This document shows, in pieces, positions 17,919 to 25,988 of a stretch of DNA of 34,466 nt. The notes under the pieces were generated by a model. That model saw only the letters and a list, made by a program, of their open reading frames with translations, was not told the DNA's origin and made no database searches. The translations under genes were made by a program, and so were the position numbers. Within the stretch, counting starts at the first letter, position 1. Each line of letters begins with the position of its first letter. The stretch lies in assembly GCA_029061925.1 (NCBI GenBank), contig JAIDRE010000105.1:1-34466 (forward strand), in the 5' to 3' direction. This DNA is from Muribaculaceae bacterium. GTDB lineage: Bacteria; Bacteroidota; Bacteroidia; Bacteroidales; Muribaculaceae.

Positions 17919-19016
17919 TTATTTCTGTTCGCTTCCACGAAGTTTTGACTCAGTAGTAATATCACCGTTGACAACCTGTGCGTTAACTCCATCGCTGAGT
18001 CCGGTCTTAATTGCCACGCGGTCAAACTGCTGTTTGGGATGGTCTGATTTCAGAACATAAACAAATGTTGAGTCACCCGAAAATTCAATCACTCGTTCGG
18101 GTATATTGAGGGCATTGGCAGCACGGGCAAGGACAACACGAGCATTGGCGCTATATCCGGCACGAAGATTCATTGTCGAGTCAACAGCAATCGCAGCCTT
18201 GATTTCAAACGTGTTTGTACCGTTATCCTCAGTTGCAATAGGCGCAATTTTTTCGATTACAGCATTAAGGCTTGACTCTGAAATTGCACCGATTGAAATA
18301 TACATCGGCATTCCTTCGGTCAGCATATCAACCTCAGTTTCGTCAATCTTACCCTTGAAAATCAAGTCGTTCATATCAGCAACCTTGGCGATTGTCGTAC
18401 CATCATTGAATGTATTTGATTGAATTACAGAGCTACCTACTTTTACAGGCACTTCGAGCACAAGACCGGTGATAGTTGCACGAACAAGCGTATTGCTTGA
18501 CTGTGCATTTTCGGGAGAAACACCCTCGCGGATAATTGCCAATGCATCAAGAGCTGCTTTCTCTTCTTCCTGAGCCTTATTGTAGGTGTTCAAATCCTGT
18601 TCGTAACGTTCACGGCTCTCATATTTTCGTTCGTAAAGTTCTTTTGTACGTTCATACTCAAGTTTCTTTTCGGCAAGATCGAGTTGTGCGACTCTCACGC
18701 GATTACGAGCCGAGGCAAGTTGAGATTCATCTGGAATAATTTTGATTTTTGCAATTACATCACCAACCTTTACCAAGTCGCCGGGTTCGACATTGATTTC
18801 TGAGATAATACCCGATACCTGAGGTTTGATTTCGATTTCATCTCGCGGTTCAATTTTGCCGTTGAGCACGGTTGTACGCTCAATGTCACCTGTAACGGGT
18901 GTAACAAGCTCATAGACAGCTTCCTTCTTTGACGAATTTAAAAACAGATAGACAAACGTGCCGACAAAAATCACGGCAACAAGAATCCATAGAAAGATTT
19001 TAAAGAACTTTTTCAT
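17919..19016 (-). CDS. HlyD/MacA-type periplasmic adaptor subunit
   Basis: A 365-residue membrane-fusion protein with an N-terminal anchor (KIFLWILVAVIFVGTFVYLFL), a barrel-sandwich/lipoyl half (RDEIEIKPQVSGIISEINVEPGDLVKVGDVIAKI), a coiled-coil hairpin of about residues 90-160, the second lipoyl half (ATITGLVLEVPVKVGSSVI) and a beta-barrel region. It bridges the MacB-type permeases to the TolC-type duct. Spacing of 41 bases to the upstream permease and 22 to the TolC-type gene supports one operon. The substrate is unknown; MacAB-like pumps export macrolides, peptides or siderophores. Confidence 0.92.
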   Translation of the reverse strand: MKKFFKIFLWILVAVIFVGTFVYLFLNSSKKEAVYELVTPVTGDIERTTVLNGKIEPRDEIEIKPQVSGIISEINVEPGDLVKVGDVIAKIKIIPDESQLASARNRVRVAQLDLAEKKLEYERTKELYERKYESRERYEQDLNTYNKAQEEEKAALDALAIIREGVSPENAQSSNTLVRATITGLVLEVPVKVGSSVIQSNTFNDGTTIAKVADMNDLIFKGKIDETEVDMLTEGMPMYISIGAISESSLNAVIEKIAPIATEDNGTNTFEIKAAIAVDSTMNLRAGYSANARVVLARAANALNIPERVIEFSGDSTFVYVLKSDHPKQQFDRVAIKTGLSDGVNAQVVNGDITTESKLRGSEQK

Positions 19017-19057
19017 CGCTGATATTGTGATATTTTTATTATTTTCAAAATTGATTT

Positions 19058-20302
19058 TTACTTATCGTTCATCGCCTCAATTGGCTTAATGCGCATCGCT
19101 TTGATTGACGGTATCAGTCCGGCAAGTGTTCCAAGCACAATAAATGTTATCATAATCAACATTGCACTGCTGAAACTCAACTGAAAACGCGGAACTGAGA
19201 CTGGATCGGCAGTTAAAACCTGGGCAACTGCCAACACTATCGTTGCAAAACATATTCCGGCGATACCGGCTATGACTGTCAACATGACACCCTCACTAAG
19301 TACCTGAGTGATAATGTCTGACGGTTTTGCACCGATTGCACGTCTGATGCCAATCTCCTGGGTACGCTCCTTTACAATTACCCACATGATATTACCGACT
19401 CCGATAATTCCGGCAAGCAATGTTCCCGCACCGACAAACATCGCCAAGAGCGAGATACCCGTAAAAAGATTATCTACCATCTTAAACTTAGACGATACGT
19501 CAAAGAAGAACAATGCGTTATGGTCATCGGGGTGTATCGGATGATGAGCGCCAAGTATACGGTCGATTCGCGGACGTAACGATTCAGGCGGAACACCGTC
19601 ACGGGCTACAAACATTACACCGCCCATAGTATTTCCCATATTGAACGCTCGTCTCATTGTTGTCAACGGCAACAAAACCGATTCATCGATTTTCGCTCCG
19701 ATAGTGATTTCAGAGGTTTGTCCGGCTACACCAACTATCTGATAATAGATTCCACCGAGAGAAATGTCTTTACCGATGGGTGATTCATTGCCAAACAATT
19801 CATCGGCAACTTTCTTACCGATTACACACGTTTTTCGTCCGTTTTCGGTATCGGCTGCGTTGATAAATCGACCTTCATAAATTATCGGCAAAAATACCTT
19901 TGGGAAAAACTCATCAACACCGGTAGCAGTCGTCGTAGTGCTTAATTTCTCATAACTGGCGTTCACCGAACGGTTTACGACTCCTGTAATAGCTTCAATT
20001 TCAGGAATATTTTTTTTGATATACTCGACATCGTCGGTGGTTAATTCCCACGCCGTGCCTTTGTTAAAGCCCTTGTAAGGCATTGTGGTACGACTGCCGA
20101 ACATCAACGCACTGTTAGTTGCAAAACCGGCAAAATTTCGGCTGATAATATCTTCGAGACCTTTGGCACCACCCATCAGCATTGCAAGCATGGCTGTACC
20201 CCAGAATATACCAAACGCAGTCAAAAATGTACGCGTTTTGTTTCGGGCGAGCGTTGCACCAATCTCTTTCCAGTTATCTATGTCAAAAACAGTTATCTTC
20301 AT
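19058..20302 (-). CDS. MacB-type ABC transporter permease (second)
   Basis: A 414-residue permease with one N-terminal membrane span (TRTFLTAFGIFWGTAMLAMLMGG), a MacB periplasmic core domain, and an FtsX domain with three C-terminal spans starting at MFVGAGTLLAGIIGVGNIMWVIVKERTQEIGIRRAIGAKPSDI. The last stretch is a hallmark of the family. It lacks an ATPase domain of its own and must use the separate ATPase encoded upstream. It is a paralog of the next permease, with which it probably pairs as a heterodimer (inference). Confidence 0.93.
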   Translation of the reverse strand: MKITVFDIDNWKEIGATLARNKTRTFLTAFGIFWGTAMLAMLMGGAKGLEDIISRNFAGFATNSALMFGSRTTMPYKGFNKGTAWELTTDDVEYIKKNIPEIEAITGVVNRSVNASYEKLSTTTTATGVDEFFPKVFLPIIYEGRFINAADTENGRKTCVIGKKVADELFGNESPIGKDISLGGIYYQIVGVAGQTSEITIGAKIDESVLLPLTTMRRAFNMGNTMGGVMFVARDGVPPESLRPRIDRILGAHHPIHPDDHNALFFFDVSSKFKMVDNLFTGISLLAMFVGAGTLLAGIIGVGNIMWVIVKERTQEIGIRRAIGAKPSDIITQVLSEGVMLTVIAGIAGICFATIVLAVAQVLTADPVSVPRFQLSFSSAMLIMITFIVLGTLAGLIPSIKAMRIKPIEAMNDK

Positions 20303-20317
20303 ATAGCCATAATTGAT

Positions 20318-21541
20318 TTACTCGTCGCGCAAAGCTTCGACCGGTTTAACTTTAAGGGCTTTAAGTGCAGGGAAAAGTCCGGCAAGACATCCCGCAATTA
20401 CAAGTACAAACGTCACTTTAATCGCAATTGAAATGTCAACAGTCGGATCTTTAATAAATTGTCCATCTTTAAAAATGAATGCAAGTCCTTGTGTGACAAG
20501 TATCCCGAGAAACACACCAATATAGCCGAACAATGTTGTGATAGCAATACTCTCGGTCAAAATCTGAACTAATATATTTCGAGGTTTTGCACCGATAGCA
20601 CGACGAATGCCAATCTCGTGTGTTCGCTCTTTGACCGAAACAAACATAATGTTACTTACGCCTATAATGCCCGACAACATGGTGAATATACCAATCAACC
20701 AAACTACAATATCCAGGATTGATAAGGCACGATCCATTGTCATGTGCTGGGTGAAACGGTTCCAAATCCAAACCGCTTTTTTGTCATCCGGGCTAAAATT
20801 ATGTATACCGCTCAACGTGTTTCTAACACCCTGCTCCATCTGCTCACCCTCTTCCATTGTCGAGATGTTACCGACTTCAATCTTTAACTCATCGACAGTA
20901 TCAGAGTTGCTTGCCATCATTCGGGCGGTGGAGAACGGAATATAGGTAGCCTGTCCAAATTCCGGGTTAATCAATCCGATAACAACAAACGACAAATCGT
21001 TGAGTGACACCCGTTTGCCGATCACATCCTCAGGTTTGGTATTCGGGAAAAGAATTGCAGCATTCTTTTCGGTAAGGATTACAACCTTACGCGATTGGCT
21101 GATATCGACATCATTAATGTTTCGACCTGCTGTAATTTTATCTCCACGTGAAGGTATCTCAGACGGATAAACCCCATTATATCCGGTTGTTATATAATCA
21201 TGGGGAGTTGTAATATTTGCATCACCCGAAAGACTGCCAATCACATTGGCAACATCACTGCGGTTCTTTGATTTTATGACACCCATATCGTCTTGTTTCA
21301 AACCGATATAACGACCGTCCTTATAACCGTTATAAGGCTGTGAGGTCAATCCGCCCCAAACACTAATTGAGTTAGAGCCTTGACTCATACGACTGTCATT
21401 GAATGAATTAACAACACCACGCGACATTCCGAGCAGCACGATGAGCATAAAGATGCCCCATGCCACCGCAAAACCGGTCAATGCCGTTCGCAGTTTATTG
21501 TTGCTTAGAGTCTGCCCTATTTCTGAAATTAAATCAAACAT
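20318..21541 (-). CDS. MacB-type ABC transporter permease (first)
   Basis: A 407-residue permease of the same architecture: an N-terminal span (LRTALTGFAVAWGIFMLIVLLG), a MacB periplasmic core, and FtsX spans introduced by GIFTMLSGIIGVSNIMFVSVKERTHEIGIRRAIGAKPRNI. The ATG at 21541 is preferred over an in-frame TTG at 21547, which leaves a six-base gap to the ATPase stop. It lies 15 bases upstream of its paralog. Identity between the two permeases is highest in the FtsX core and low in the periplasmic domains, as expected for subunits of one heterodimer. Confidence 0.92.
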   Translation of the reverse strand: MFDLISEIGQTLSNNKLRTALTGFAVAWGIFMLIVLLGMSRGVVNSFNDSRMSQGSNSISVWGGLTSQPYNGYKDGRYIGLKQDDMGVIKSKNRSDVANVIGSLSGDANITTPHDYITTGYNGVYPSEIPSRGDKITAGRNINDVDISQSRKVVILTEKNAAILFPNTKPEDVIGKRVSLNDLSFVVIGLINPEFGQATYIPFSTARMMASNSDTVDELKIEVGNISTMEEGEQMEQGVRNTLSGIHNFSPDDKKAVWIWNRFTQHMTMDRALSILDIVVWLIGIFTMLSGIIGVSNIMFVSVKERTHEIGIRRAIGAKPRNILVQILTESIAITTLFGYIGVFLGILVTQGLAFIFKDGQFIKDPTVDISIAIKVTFVLVIAGCLAGLFPALKALKVKPVEALRDE

Positions 21542-21547
21542 AGACAA

Positions 21548-22216
21548 TCAATTAACAATCAGGCCATCGCTGATACGAATTATTCTGTTGGTTTGCTCTC
21601 CGACTTTAGGGTCGTGAGTTACGATGACTATAGTCATACCGGCATCGGTATTCAGTTCTCTGAAAATCTTCATCACGTCGGCAGATGTTCGGCTATCAAG
21701 CGCACCGGTAGGTTCATCGGCGAGGATAACAGAAGGATTTGTAATCAGTGAACGCGCGATTGCAACACGCTGTTTCTGTCCTCCTGACAATTCGCCCGGC
21801 AGGTGATGAGCACGGTCGGCAAGTCCCATACGATCGAGTTGTTCCATTGCCAAAATGTTTCGTTTCTTTCGCGAAACTCCTTGATAGAACAACGGGAGAG
21901 CTACATTTTCAATCGCATTTTTATAGCTGATCAAATTAAACGACTGAAAAACAAAGCCTATCAAGCGATTACGGAGTTCTGCCGCACGATTTTCACTCAG
22001 ATTCTTAATGAGCTGACCATTAAGGATATATTCGCCGGTATCATAGTTGTCGAGAATACCGAGTATATTTAACAGTGTCGATTTGCCTGAGCCCGATGCT
22101 CCCATAATCGAGACCAGTTCACCCTTGGCAATATCAAGATTGATACCTTTCAGAACGTGCAAAGGCACCACCCCCGGATAGGTCTTGTTTATGTCGCGTA
22201 GTTTTATCATTTCCAT
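21548..22216 (-). CDS. ABC transporter ATP-binding protein (MacB/LolD-like)
   Basis: A 222-residue ATPase with Walker A GASGSGKST (about residues 39-47), a Q-loop in the FVFQSFNLI segment, the signature LSGGQKQRVAIARSL, Walker B VILADEPTGALD and the H-loop IVIVTHDPKVGEQTNRII. The GTLD-like GALDSRTS extension is typical of MacB/LolD-type exporters. It energises the two permeases downstream. It is the first gene of the operon. A second ATG two codons in (22210) is an equally good start. A -7-type element lies at 22278-22285. Confidence 0.95.
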   Translation of the reverse strand: MEMIKLRDINKTYPGVVPLHVLKGINLDIAKGELVSIMGASGSGKSTLLNILGILDNYDTGEYILNGQLIKNLSENRAAELRNRLIGFVFQSFNLISYKNAIENVALPLFYQGVSRKKRNILAMEQLDRMGLADRAHHLPGELSGGQKQRVAIARSLITNPSVILADEPTGALDSRTSADVMKIFRELNTDAGMTIVIVTHDPKVGEQTNRIIRISDGLIVN

Positions 22217-22277
22217 AAAACAACAGTATATTTAATGTGATGATTCCTATTTTTAATGTCATAATGGTTATTACTTG

Positions 22278-22285
22278 CAAAGGTA
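22278..22285 (-). promoter_or_regulatory. Probable -7 element of the efflux operon
   Basis: On the minus strand TACCTTTG fits TAnnTTTG and lies about 60 bases before the ATPase start. No good -33 TTTG is found. Directly upstream, between 22293 and 22321, the sequence TTTATAGT occurs twice around an AT-rich core, a possible operator. Confidence 0.45.
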
Positions 22286-22402
22286 AGCATATAACTTTAT
22301 AGTAAATATAGTTTTATAGTTAAAATACTTTATCTCTTAGACGTAGTACGATTAAAAAAAGTTACATCATTCTGAAATTTTTTTGATGTGGTTCCAAAAA
22401 TA

Positions 22403-22434
22403 TTTGTAGATACAAACTATTTGTCTTAAATTTG
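22403..22434 (+). promoter_or_regulatory. Full-consensus Bacteroidetes promoter for the RNA candidate
   Basis: TTTG (22403-22406), a 20-base spacer, then TAAATTTG (22427-22434). This is the best match to the Bacteroidetes primary-sigma consensus in the window. Transcription would begin near 22440, about 420 bases before the next good ORF. Confidence 0.75.
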
Positions 22435-22439
22435 CGTTA

Positions 22440-22727
22440 TAATAACAAAGGCAAGAGAGCCTATCCAATTGAAAAAACACCACATCAAAGTTGATTGGGA
22501 AACTCTTCAAATTATTATGAAATACCGAGACAATCCTGTTGTCCAATGGCGGGCCTCAACTCTCTTTTGAGAGTGGCATCCTCTTTTGCGGAGGGGTAAA
22601 CCCGGACGGATTACAAAGGGCTTCAGGAACTCAAATCCTGTCTATTCGGAGTTTCATCGCGTCCTTTGGTGTGGCCCCTATAAAAGAGCTGTTTCGACTT
22701 CCCCGAGTCCTGACAGCTCTTTCTTTT
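22440..22727 (+). ncRNA. Candidate structured RNA or long leader, unidentified
   Basis: The 645 bases between the efflux operon and the YhcG gene hold no convincing gene. A full promoter (22403-22434) and a strong terminator (22683-22727) bracket about 290 bases with several hairpins. These include GACAA/TTGTC (22529-22543), a perfect ACTCTC-TTTT-GAGAGT hairpin (22559-22574), CCTC/GAGG (22580-22594) and CAGGA/TCCTG (22624-22640). I do not recognise it as RNase P RNA, tmRNA, SRP RNA or 6S RNA by motif. A short frame (TTG 22469 or ATG 22517 to TGA 22570) ends inside the second hairpin, so an attenuating leader is also possible. Boundaries are inferred. Confidence 0.5.
22683..22727 (+). terminator. 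Strong intrinsic terminator upstream of the YhcG gene
   Basis: AAAGAGCTGT (22683-22692) pairs with ACAGCTCTTT (22713-22722), with an inner GACT/AGTC stem (22696-22699 and 22706-22709), followed by CTTTTA. Confidence 0.85.
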
Positions 22728-22755
22728 ATGGTTATCCTCCAAGATATATATTTTT

Positions 22756-22787
22756 CTTGGTTTACTAACAAATAATATTTAACTTTG
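22756..22787 (+). promoter_or_regulatory. Promoter of the YhcG-like nuclease gene
   Basis: CTTG (22756-22759), a 20-base spacer, then TAACTTTG (22780-22787), 74 bases before the ATG. The -33 box falls in the right arm of a small hairpin (CCAAGA 22739-22744 with TCTTGG 22755-22760). Confidence 0.65.
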
Positions 22788-22861
22788 CATTCTAATGCAG
22801 TGCATATCTGATTGATATAAATCTTACAAATCCGATGCATAAGATAATAAATTTTTAAATA

Positions 22862-23938
22862 ATGGCAACAAAAGCTATTTTAGATAAAGAATATAAAGAT
22901 TGGATTGGACAACTTTCCAATCGGTATCGTAGTGCTCAAATAAAAGCTGCAATAGCTGTCAATACTGAGATGCTTCAATTCTATTGGGAATTGGGACGAG
23001 ACATTGTGTCAATGCAGTCTGAGAACAAGTATGGCAGTCATTTCTTTGAGAAATTAAGTAAAGATTTAAAAGAAGCAATCCCTGACTCTAAAAGCTTTTC
23101 AGTAAAAAGCTTATATTATATCAAACGATTTTATTTGATGTATTCAAAGATATTCCCTCAAGTTGAGGGAATATTTGAAAATCAGGATGACGTTGCAAAA
23201 TGCCCTCAAGTTGAGGGAGTTTTATTCCAAATCCCGTGGATGCATCATAAATTACTGATTGATAAATTTTTCAACAACCCAGAGACTGCGCTGTTCTATA
23301 TTAACGAAACAGTAAAACATGGTTGGTCTCGAGCCGTATTGGATCACATGCTTGACATGAATCTTCATGTTAGACAAGGGAAAGCAATAACAAATTTTCG
23401 AAAGCATCTTCCGCAAGTTACAGGGGAATTGGCTCAAGAAATGACTAAGGATCCATACATATTTGATTTTACTAATCTTACAGAGCCATATAAGGAACGA
23501 GAACTGAAAAATGAACTGTTGAAAAATATTACAAAATTTCTTCTTGAACTCGGTGAGGGTTTTGCATTTGTAGGTCAAGAATATAAACTGAATGTTGGTC
23601 AAACCGAACAGTTTACCGACTTATTATTTTATCATTTGAAACTGAGATGTTACATTGTGATTGAGCTTAAAGTAACTAAATTTGAACCAGGATTCCTGGG
23701 TCAGCTCGGAATGTATGTAACAGCAACCAATCATCTATTGAAGACTGAACAAGACAATCCGACTATCGGTCTTTTGATTTGTAAAACTAAAGATGATGTG
23801 CTTGCACAATATTCTCTTGAAGGTTATAATCTACCTATCGGAATATCACAATATCAGTTGGCAAACCTTTTACCTGATGATTTTAAAAGTGCATTGCCTT
23901 CGATTGATGAAATAGAAGCTAAATTAAAAGAAGATTAA
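22862..23938 (+). CDS. YhcG/DUF1016-family PDDEXK nuclease
   Basis: A 358-residue protein. The N-terminal DUF1016_N part is recognised by YKDWIGQLSNRYRSAQIKAAIAVNTEMLQFYWELGRDIV, and by IPWMHHKLLIDK and ALFYINETVKHGWSRAVLDHML. The C-terminal PDDEXK nuclease fold has an apparently intact active site: Asp253 in TDLLFYH, Glu268 and Lys270 in VIELKV, and FLGQLGMY after it. Family members are often found in or near restriction and other defence islands, but here there is no methylase or partner gene. Base composition is visibly more AT-rich than neighbours, suggesting transfer. The linker carries two PQVEG copies encoded by palindromes at 23155-23217. Target and function are unknown. Confidence 0.92.
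   Translation: MATKAILDKEYKDWIGQLSNRYRSAQIKAAIAVNTEMLQFYWELGRDIVSMQSENKYGSHFFEKLSKDLKEAIPDSKSFSVKSLYYIKRFYLMYSKIFPQVEGIFENQDDVAKCPQVEGVLFQIPWMHHKLLIDKFFNNPETALFYINETVKHGWSRAVLDHMLDMNLHVRQGKAITNFRKHLPQVTGELAQEMTKDPYIFDFTNLTEPYKERELKNELLKNITKFLLELGEGFAFVGQEYKLNVGQTEQFTDLLFYHLKLRCYIVIELKVTKFEPGFLGQLGMYVTATNHLLKTEQDNPTIGLLICKTKDDVLAQYSLEGYNLPIGISQYQLANLLPDDFKSALPSIDEIEAKLKED
23155..23217. repeat. Two identical 15-bp palindromes inside the YhcG gene
   Basis: CCCTCAAGTTGAGGG occurs at 23155-23169 and 23203-23217, exactly 48 bases apart, so both encode Pro-Gln-Val-Glu-Gly in the same frame (residues 99-103 and 115-119). Each copy is a 7+1+7 inverted repeat. Confidence 0.9.
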
Positions 23939-23976
23939 TATCTTCATTTCATTTTTATTATCTCGGAATATTTAGT

Positions 23977-23984
23977 TAATTTTG
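23977..23984 (+). promoter_or_regulatory. Probable -7 element for the DUF4293 gene
   Basis: TAATTTTG lies 30 bases before the ATG at 24014. At the matching -33 distance only TTTT is found, so this is a partial match. Confidence 0.45.
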
Positions 23985-24013
23985 CGAACGTTTAACATTA
24001 AAAATAAAAGTTT

Positions 24014-24427
24014 ATGATTATTCAACGCATACAGTCGATTTATCTGTTGGTTGCAACAGTCCTTGCCGGATTTTTCTGCATATCAAGTTACAATGCAGTC
24101 AAAATTGAGGAAGAAATCTTAAATATCTACCCCAAAGACAATCCCGTAATTCTCATTGTCAGCATTCTTGTAGCACTTCTTCTTTTCATTTCAATCTTTC
24201 TTTTCAAAGACTTAAAACGTCAAAAAACGGTCATTCTAATCTCGATGTTCCTTATCGTCGCACTCGGAATTTCAATTTTCATCCTAATGATAACAAATTC
24301 AGCAGGCTTGGTTTCATGGAGCTACGGAGCGCTCCTTCTTCTCGGCACCATAATCTTTGCCCTCTTAGCATATCGAGCTATCAGCAGTGACCAAAAACTT
24401 CTCCGCGACAGCGACCGTATCCGCTAA
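24014..24427 (+). CDS. DUF4293 family membrane protein
   Basis: A 137-residue protein with four membrane spans (about residues 8-26, 45-64, 72-92 and 100-120) and a polar basic tail (QKLLRDSDRIR). The start MIIQRIQSIYLL and the spacing of spans match DUF4293, a small Bacteroidetes-specific family of unknown function. It is a single-gene unit between its own -7 element and the bidirectional terminator at 24457-24484. Confidence 0.88.
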   Translation: MIIQRIQSIYLLVATVLAGFFCISSYNAVKIEEEILNIYPKDNPVILIVSILVALLLFISIFLFKDLKRQKTVILISMFLIVALGISIFILMITNSAGLVSWSYGALLLLGTIIFALLAYRAISSDQKLLRDSDRIR

Positions 24428-24456
24428 AATAATGCATAATTATTAATCTATAATGC

Positions 24457-24484
24457 AAAAAGGGGCGCTTTTGCGCCCCTTTTT
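24457..24484. terminator. Perfect bidirectional intrinsic terminator
   Basis: AAAAAGGGGCGC-TTTT-GCGCCCCTTTTT is a perfect 12-bp inverted repeat with a 4-base loop. It serves both the DUF4293 gene and the convergent envelope cluster. Confidence 0.96.
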
Positions 24485-24506
24485 ATTATTCATTAAATAT
24501 TATGAA

Positions 24507-25799
24507 TTAAACATTGAAAAATTCTGTGAATGCTGCGATTGTATAATCGATATCGGCTACTGATGCGCACTCGCGAACTGAGTGCATTGCCCATTGAGCG
24601 GCTCCCATATCTACCCCTCGGAGTTCGATTTGTGAAGTCAGTTTATTACCGAGGGTTGAACCACCGGCTACATCGCTATGGTTAACGAAGAACTGACAGG
24701 GAACGCCTGCCCGGTCACAGATTGTTTTAAAGATTGCCGATGATTCGGCATCGGTCATATATTTGCAGTTGGCGTTGATTTTGATAACGGGACCTCCACC
24801 AAGAACGGGGTGATTAGTCGGGTCTTGTTTCTCAACGTAGTTTGGATGAACGCCGTGAGCATTGTCAGCTGAAATCATAAATGATGATGCAACGGCACGG
24901 AGATATGTCTCATCACTACCACCAACACAATCGTTGATGCGACGGAGGATGTTGGTAAACACAGGTGAGCAAGCGCCCTGTTTTGTTCCACTTCCGGTTT
25001 CTTCGTTGTCAAAGATTGCAGCGATGCGTGTCATTGAGCCTTGTTTTGATTCAAGGAGCGCGGTTACAGCTGAATATGCCATTTCGAGGTCATCGATACG
25101 TCCTGAAGTCAGGAATTCGTTGTCAGCACCGACCGTGCAAGCTTTTGTTGTGTCGAAAAGCGAGAGATCAAAGTCAATAATTTCGCTCGGTTTAACGCCA
25201 AGTTCTTTTGCCACCAAATTCAACACAAAGTTGTTTTTCTCGGCAATATCGTTGAGTTTAGCGATAACGGGCAACATATCTTTTTGTTTTGACAAGGGAT
25301 TTCCTTCATTTACCGCACGATTGAAGTGTATAGCGAGATGAGGAATTGTCAAAACGGGACGATCAATTTTAACAAGTCGAGTTTTAGGGTTAAGAGGATC
25401 GTCTGATTTCAAAATCACACGTCCGGCAATCGACAATGGACGGTCAAACCAAGTGTAAAGAATCGGTCCGCCATAAACCTCAGTATTAAGTTTGAGGATA
25501 TTACCGTCTGAAACTATTTCAGAGTTGGGTTTGATACGGAAGCCGGGTGAATCACTATGTGCTGAAATGATTTTGAATCCTTTTTCAACAGGACCGTCAC
25601 CGACTACAAATGCGAAAATAGACGAATCGTTTTGAGTGGTATAATATTTTCCACCCTTTACAAGATTCCAGGCATCACGACGATCGAGACGTGTAAATCC
25701 TGCTTTATCAAGATATTCACTTAGGGTTTTGACAGCATAAAAGTTGCAAGGGCTGTCATCAAGAAACGACATTAAGCCGTTTAGGTGCTTACTATTCAT
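24507..25799 (-). CDS. M18-family aminopeptidase
   Basis: A 430-residue cytosolic zinc metallo-aminopeptidase. Zinc-site motifs are visible in order: SAHSDSPGFRIKP (His81), the DNEETGSGTKQGA catalytic glutamates, SADNAHGVHPNY and the C-terminal NHSDVAGGSTLG. The N-terminal LMSFLDDSPCNFYAV is a standard M18 start. M18 enzymes remove N-terminal residues, often acidic or neutral, and usually assemble as dodecamers. It starts 12 bases after the OstA-like gene, so it is the last member of the reverse cluster; the functional link to envelope assembly is unclear. Confidence 0.95.
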   Translation of the reverse strand: MNSKHLNGLMSFLDDSPCNFYAVKTLSEYLDKAGFTRLDRRDAWNLVKGGKYYTTQNDSSIFAFVVGDGPVEKGFKIISAHSDSPGFRIKPNSEIVSDGNILKLNTEVYGGPILYTWFDRPLSIAGRVILKSDDPLNPKTRLVKIDRPVLTIPHLAIHFNRAVNEGNPLSKQKDMLPVIAKLNDIAEKNNFVLNLVAKELGVKPSEIIDFDLSLFDTTKACTVGADNEFLTSGRIDDLEMAYSAVTALLESKQGSMTRIAAIFDNEETGSGTKQGACSPVFTNILRRINDCVGGSDETYLRAVASSFMISADNAHGVHPNYVEKQDPTNHPVLGGGPVIKINANCKYMTDAESSAIFKTICDRAGVPCQFFVNHSDVAGGSTLGNKLTSQIELRGVDMGAAQWAMHSVRECASVADIDYTIAAFTEFFNV

Positions 25800-25811
25800 G
25801 GTTTATTGTGT

Positions 25812-25988
25812 TTATTGGGTTAATTTGGTTAATTTTTCTTCTTTTTCTTTGGAGTCCTCTTTTTTAAAGTCCTTAAGGTCTTTAGGATCCTCTTGGGGCT
25901 TTTCATTAAGGTCTTTAAGGGCCTTAGAGTCTTTAAGATCCTTAACGTCTTCTACTGGAGCTTCGTTGGGAGCATCTATTGGAGCTTC
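25812..25988. repeat. Imperfect repeat encoding a KDLKD-rich C-terminal tail
   Basis: On the plus strand, TTAAGG/GTCTTTA-type units recur (e.g. around 25870-25880 and 25910-25920) and encode VKDLKD, ALKDL and PKDLKDF at the end of the OstA-like protein, preceded by APIDAP/EAPNEAPV-type repeats. Confidence 0.65.

Noticed and set aside
22618..22645. T-arm-like hairpin CAGGA...TCCTG that hinted at a tRNA
   Set aside because: The loop lacks the TTCRANY order and no cloverleaf can be drawn around it.
22539..22775. Two overlapping short frames (22539-22775 and 22586-22768) in the intergenic region
   Set aside because: Both run through the strong terminator and its hairpin arms, and neither has a credible start. 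They are more likely by-products of structured RNA.
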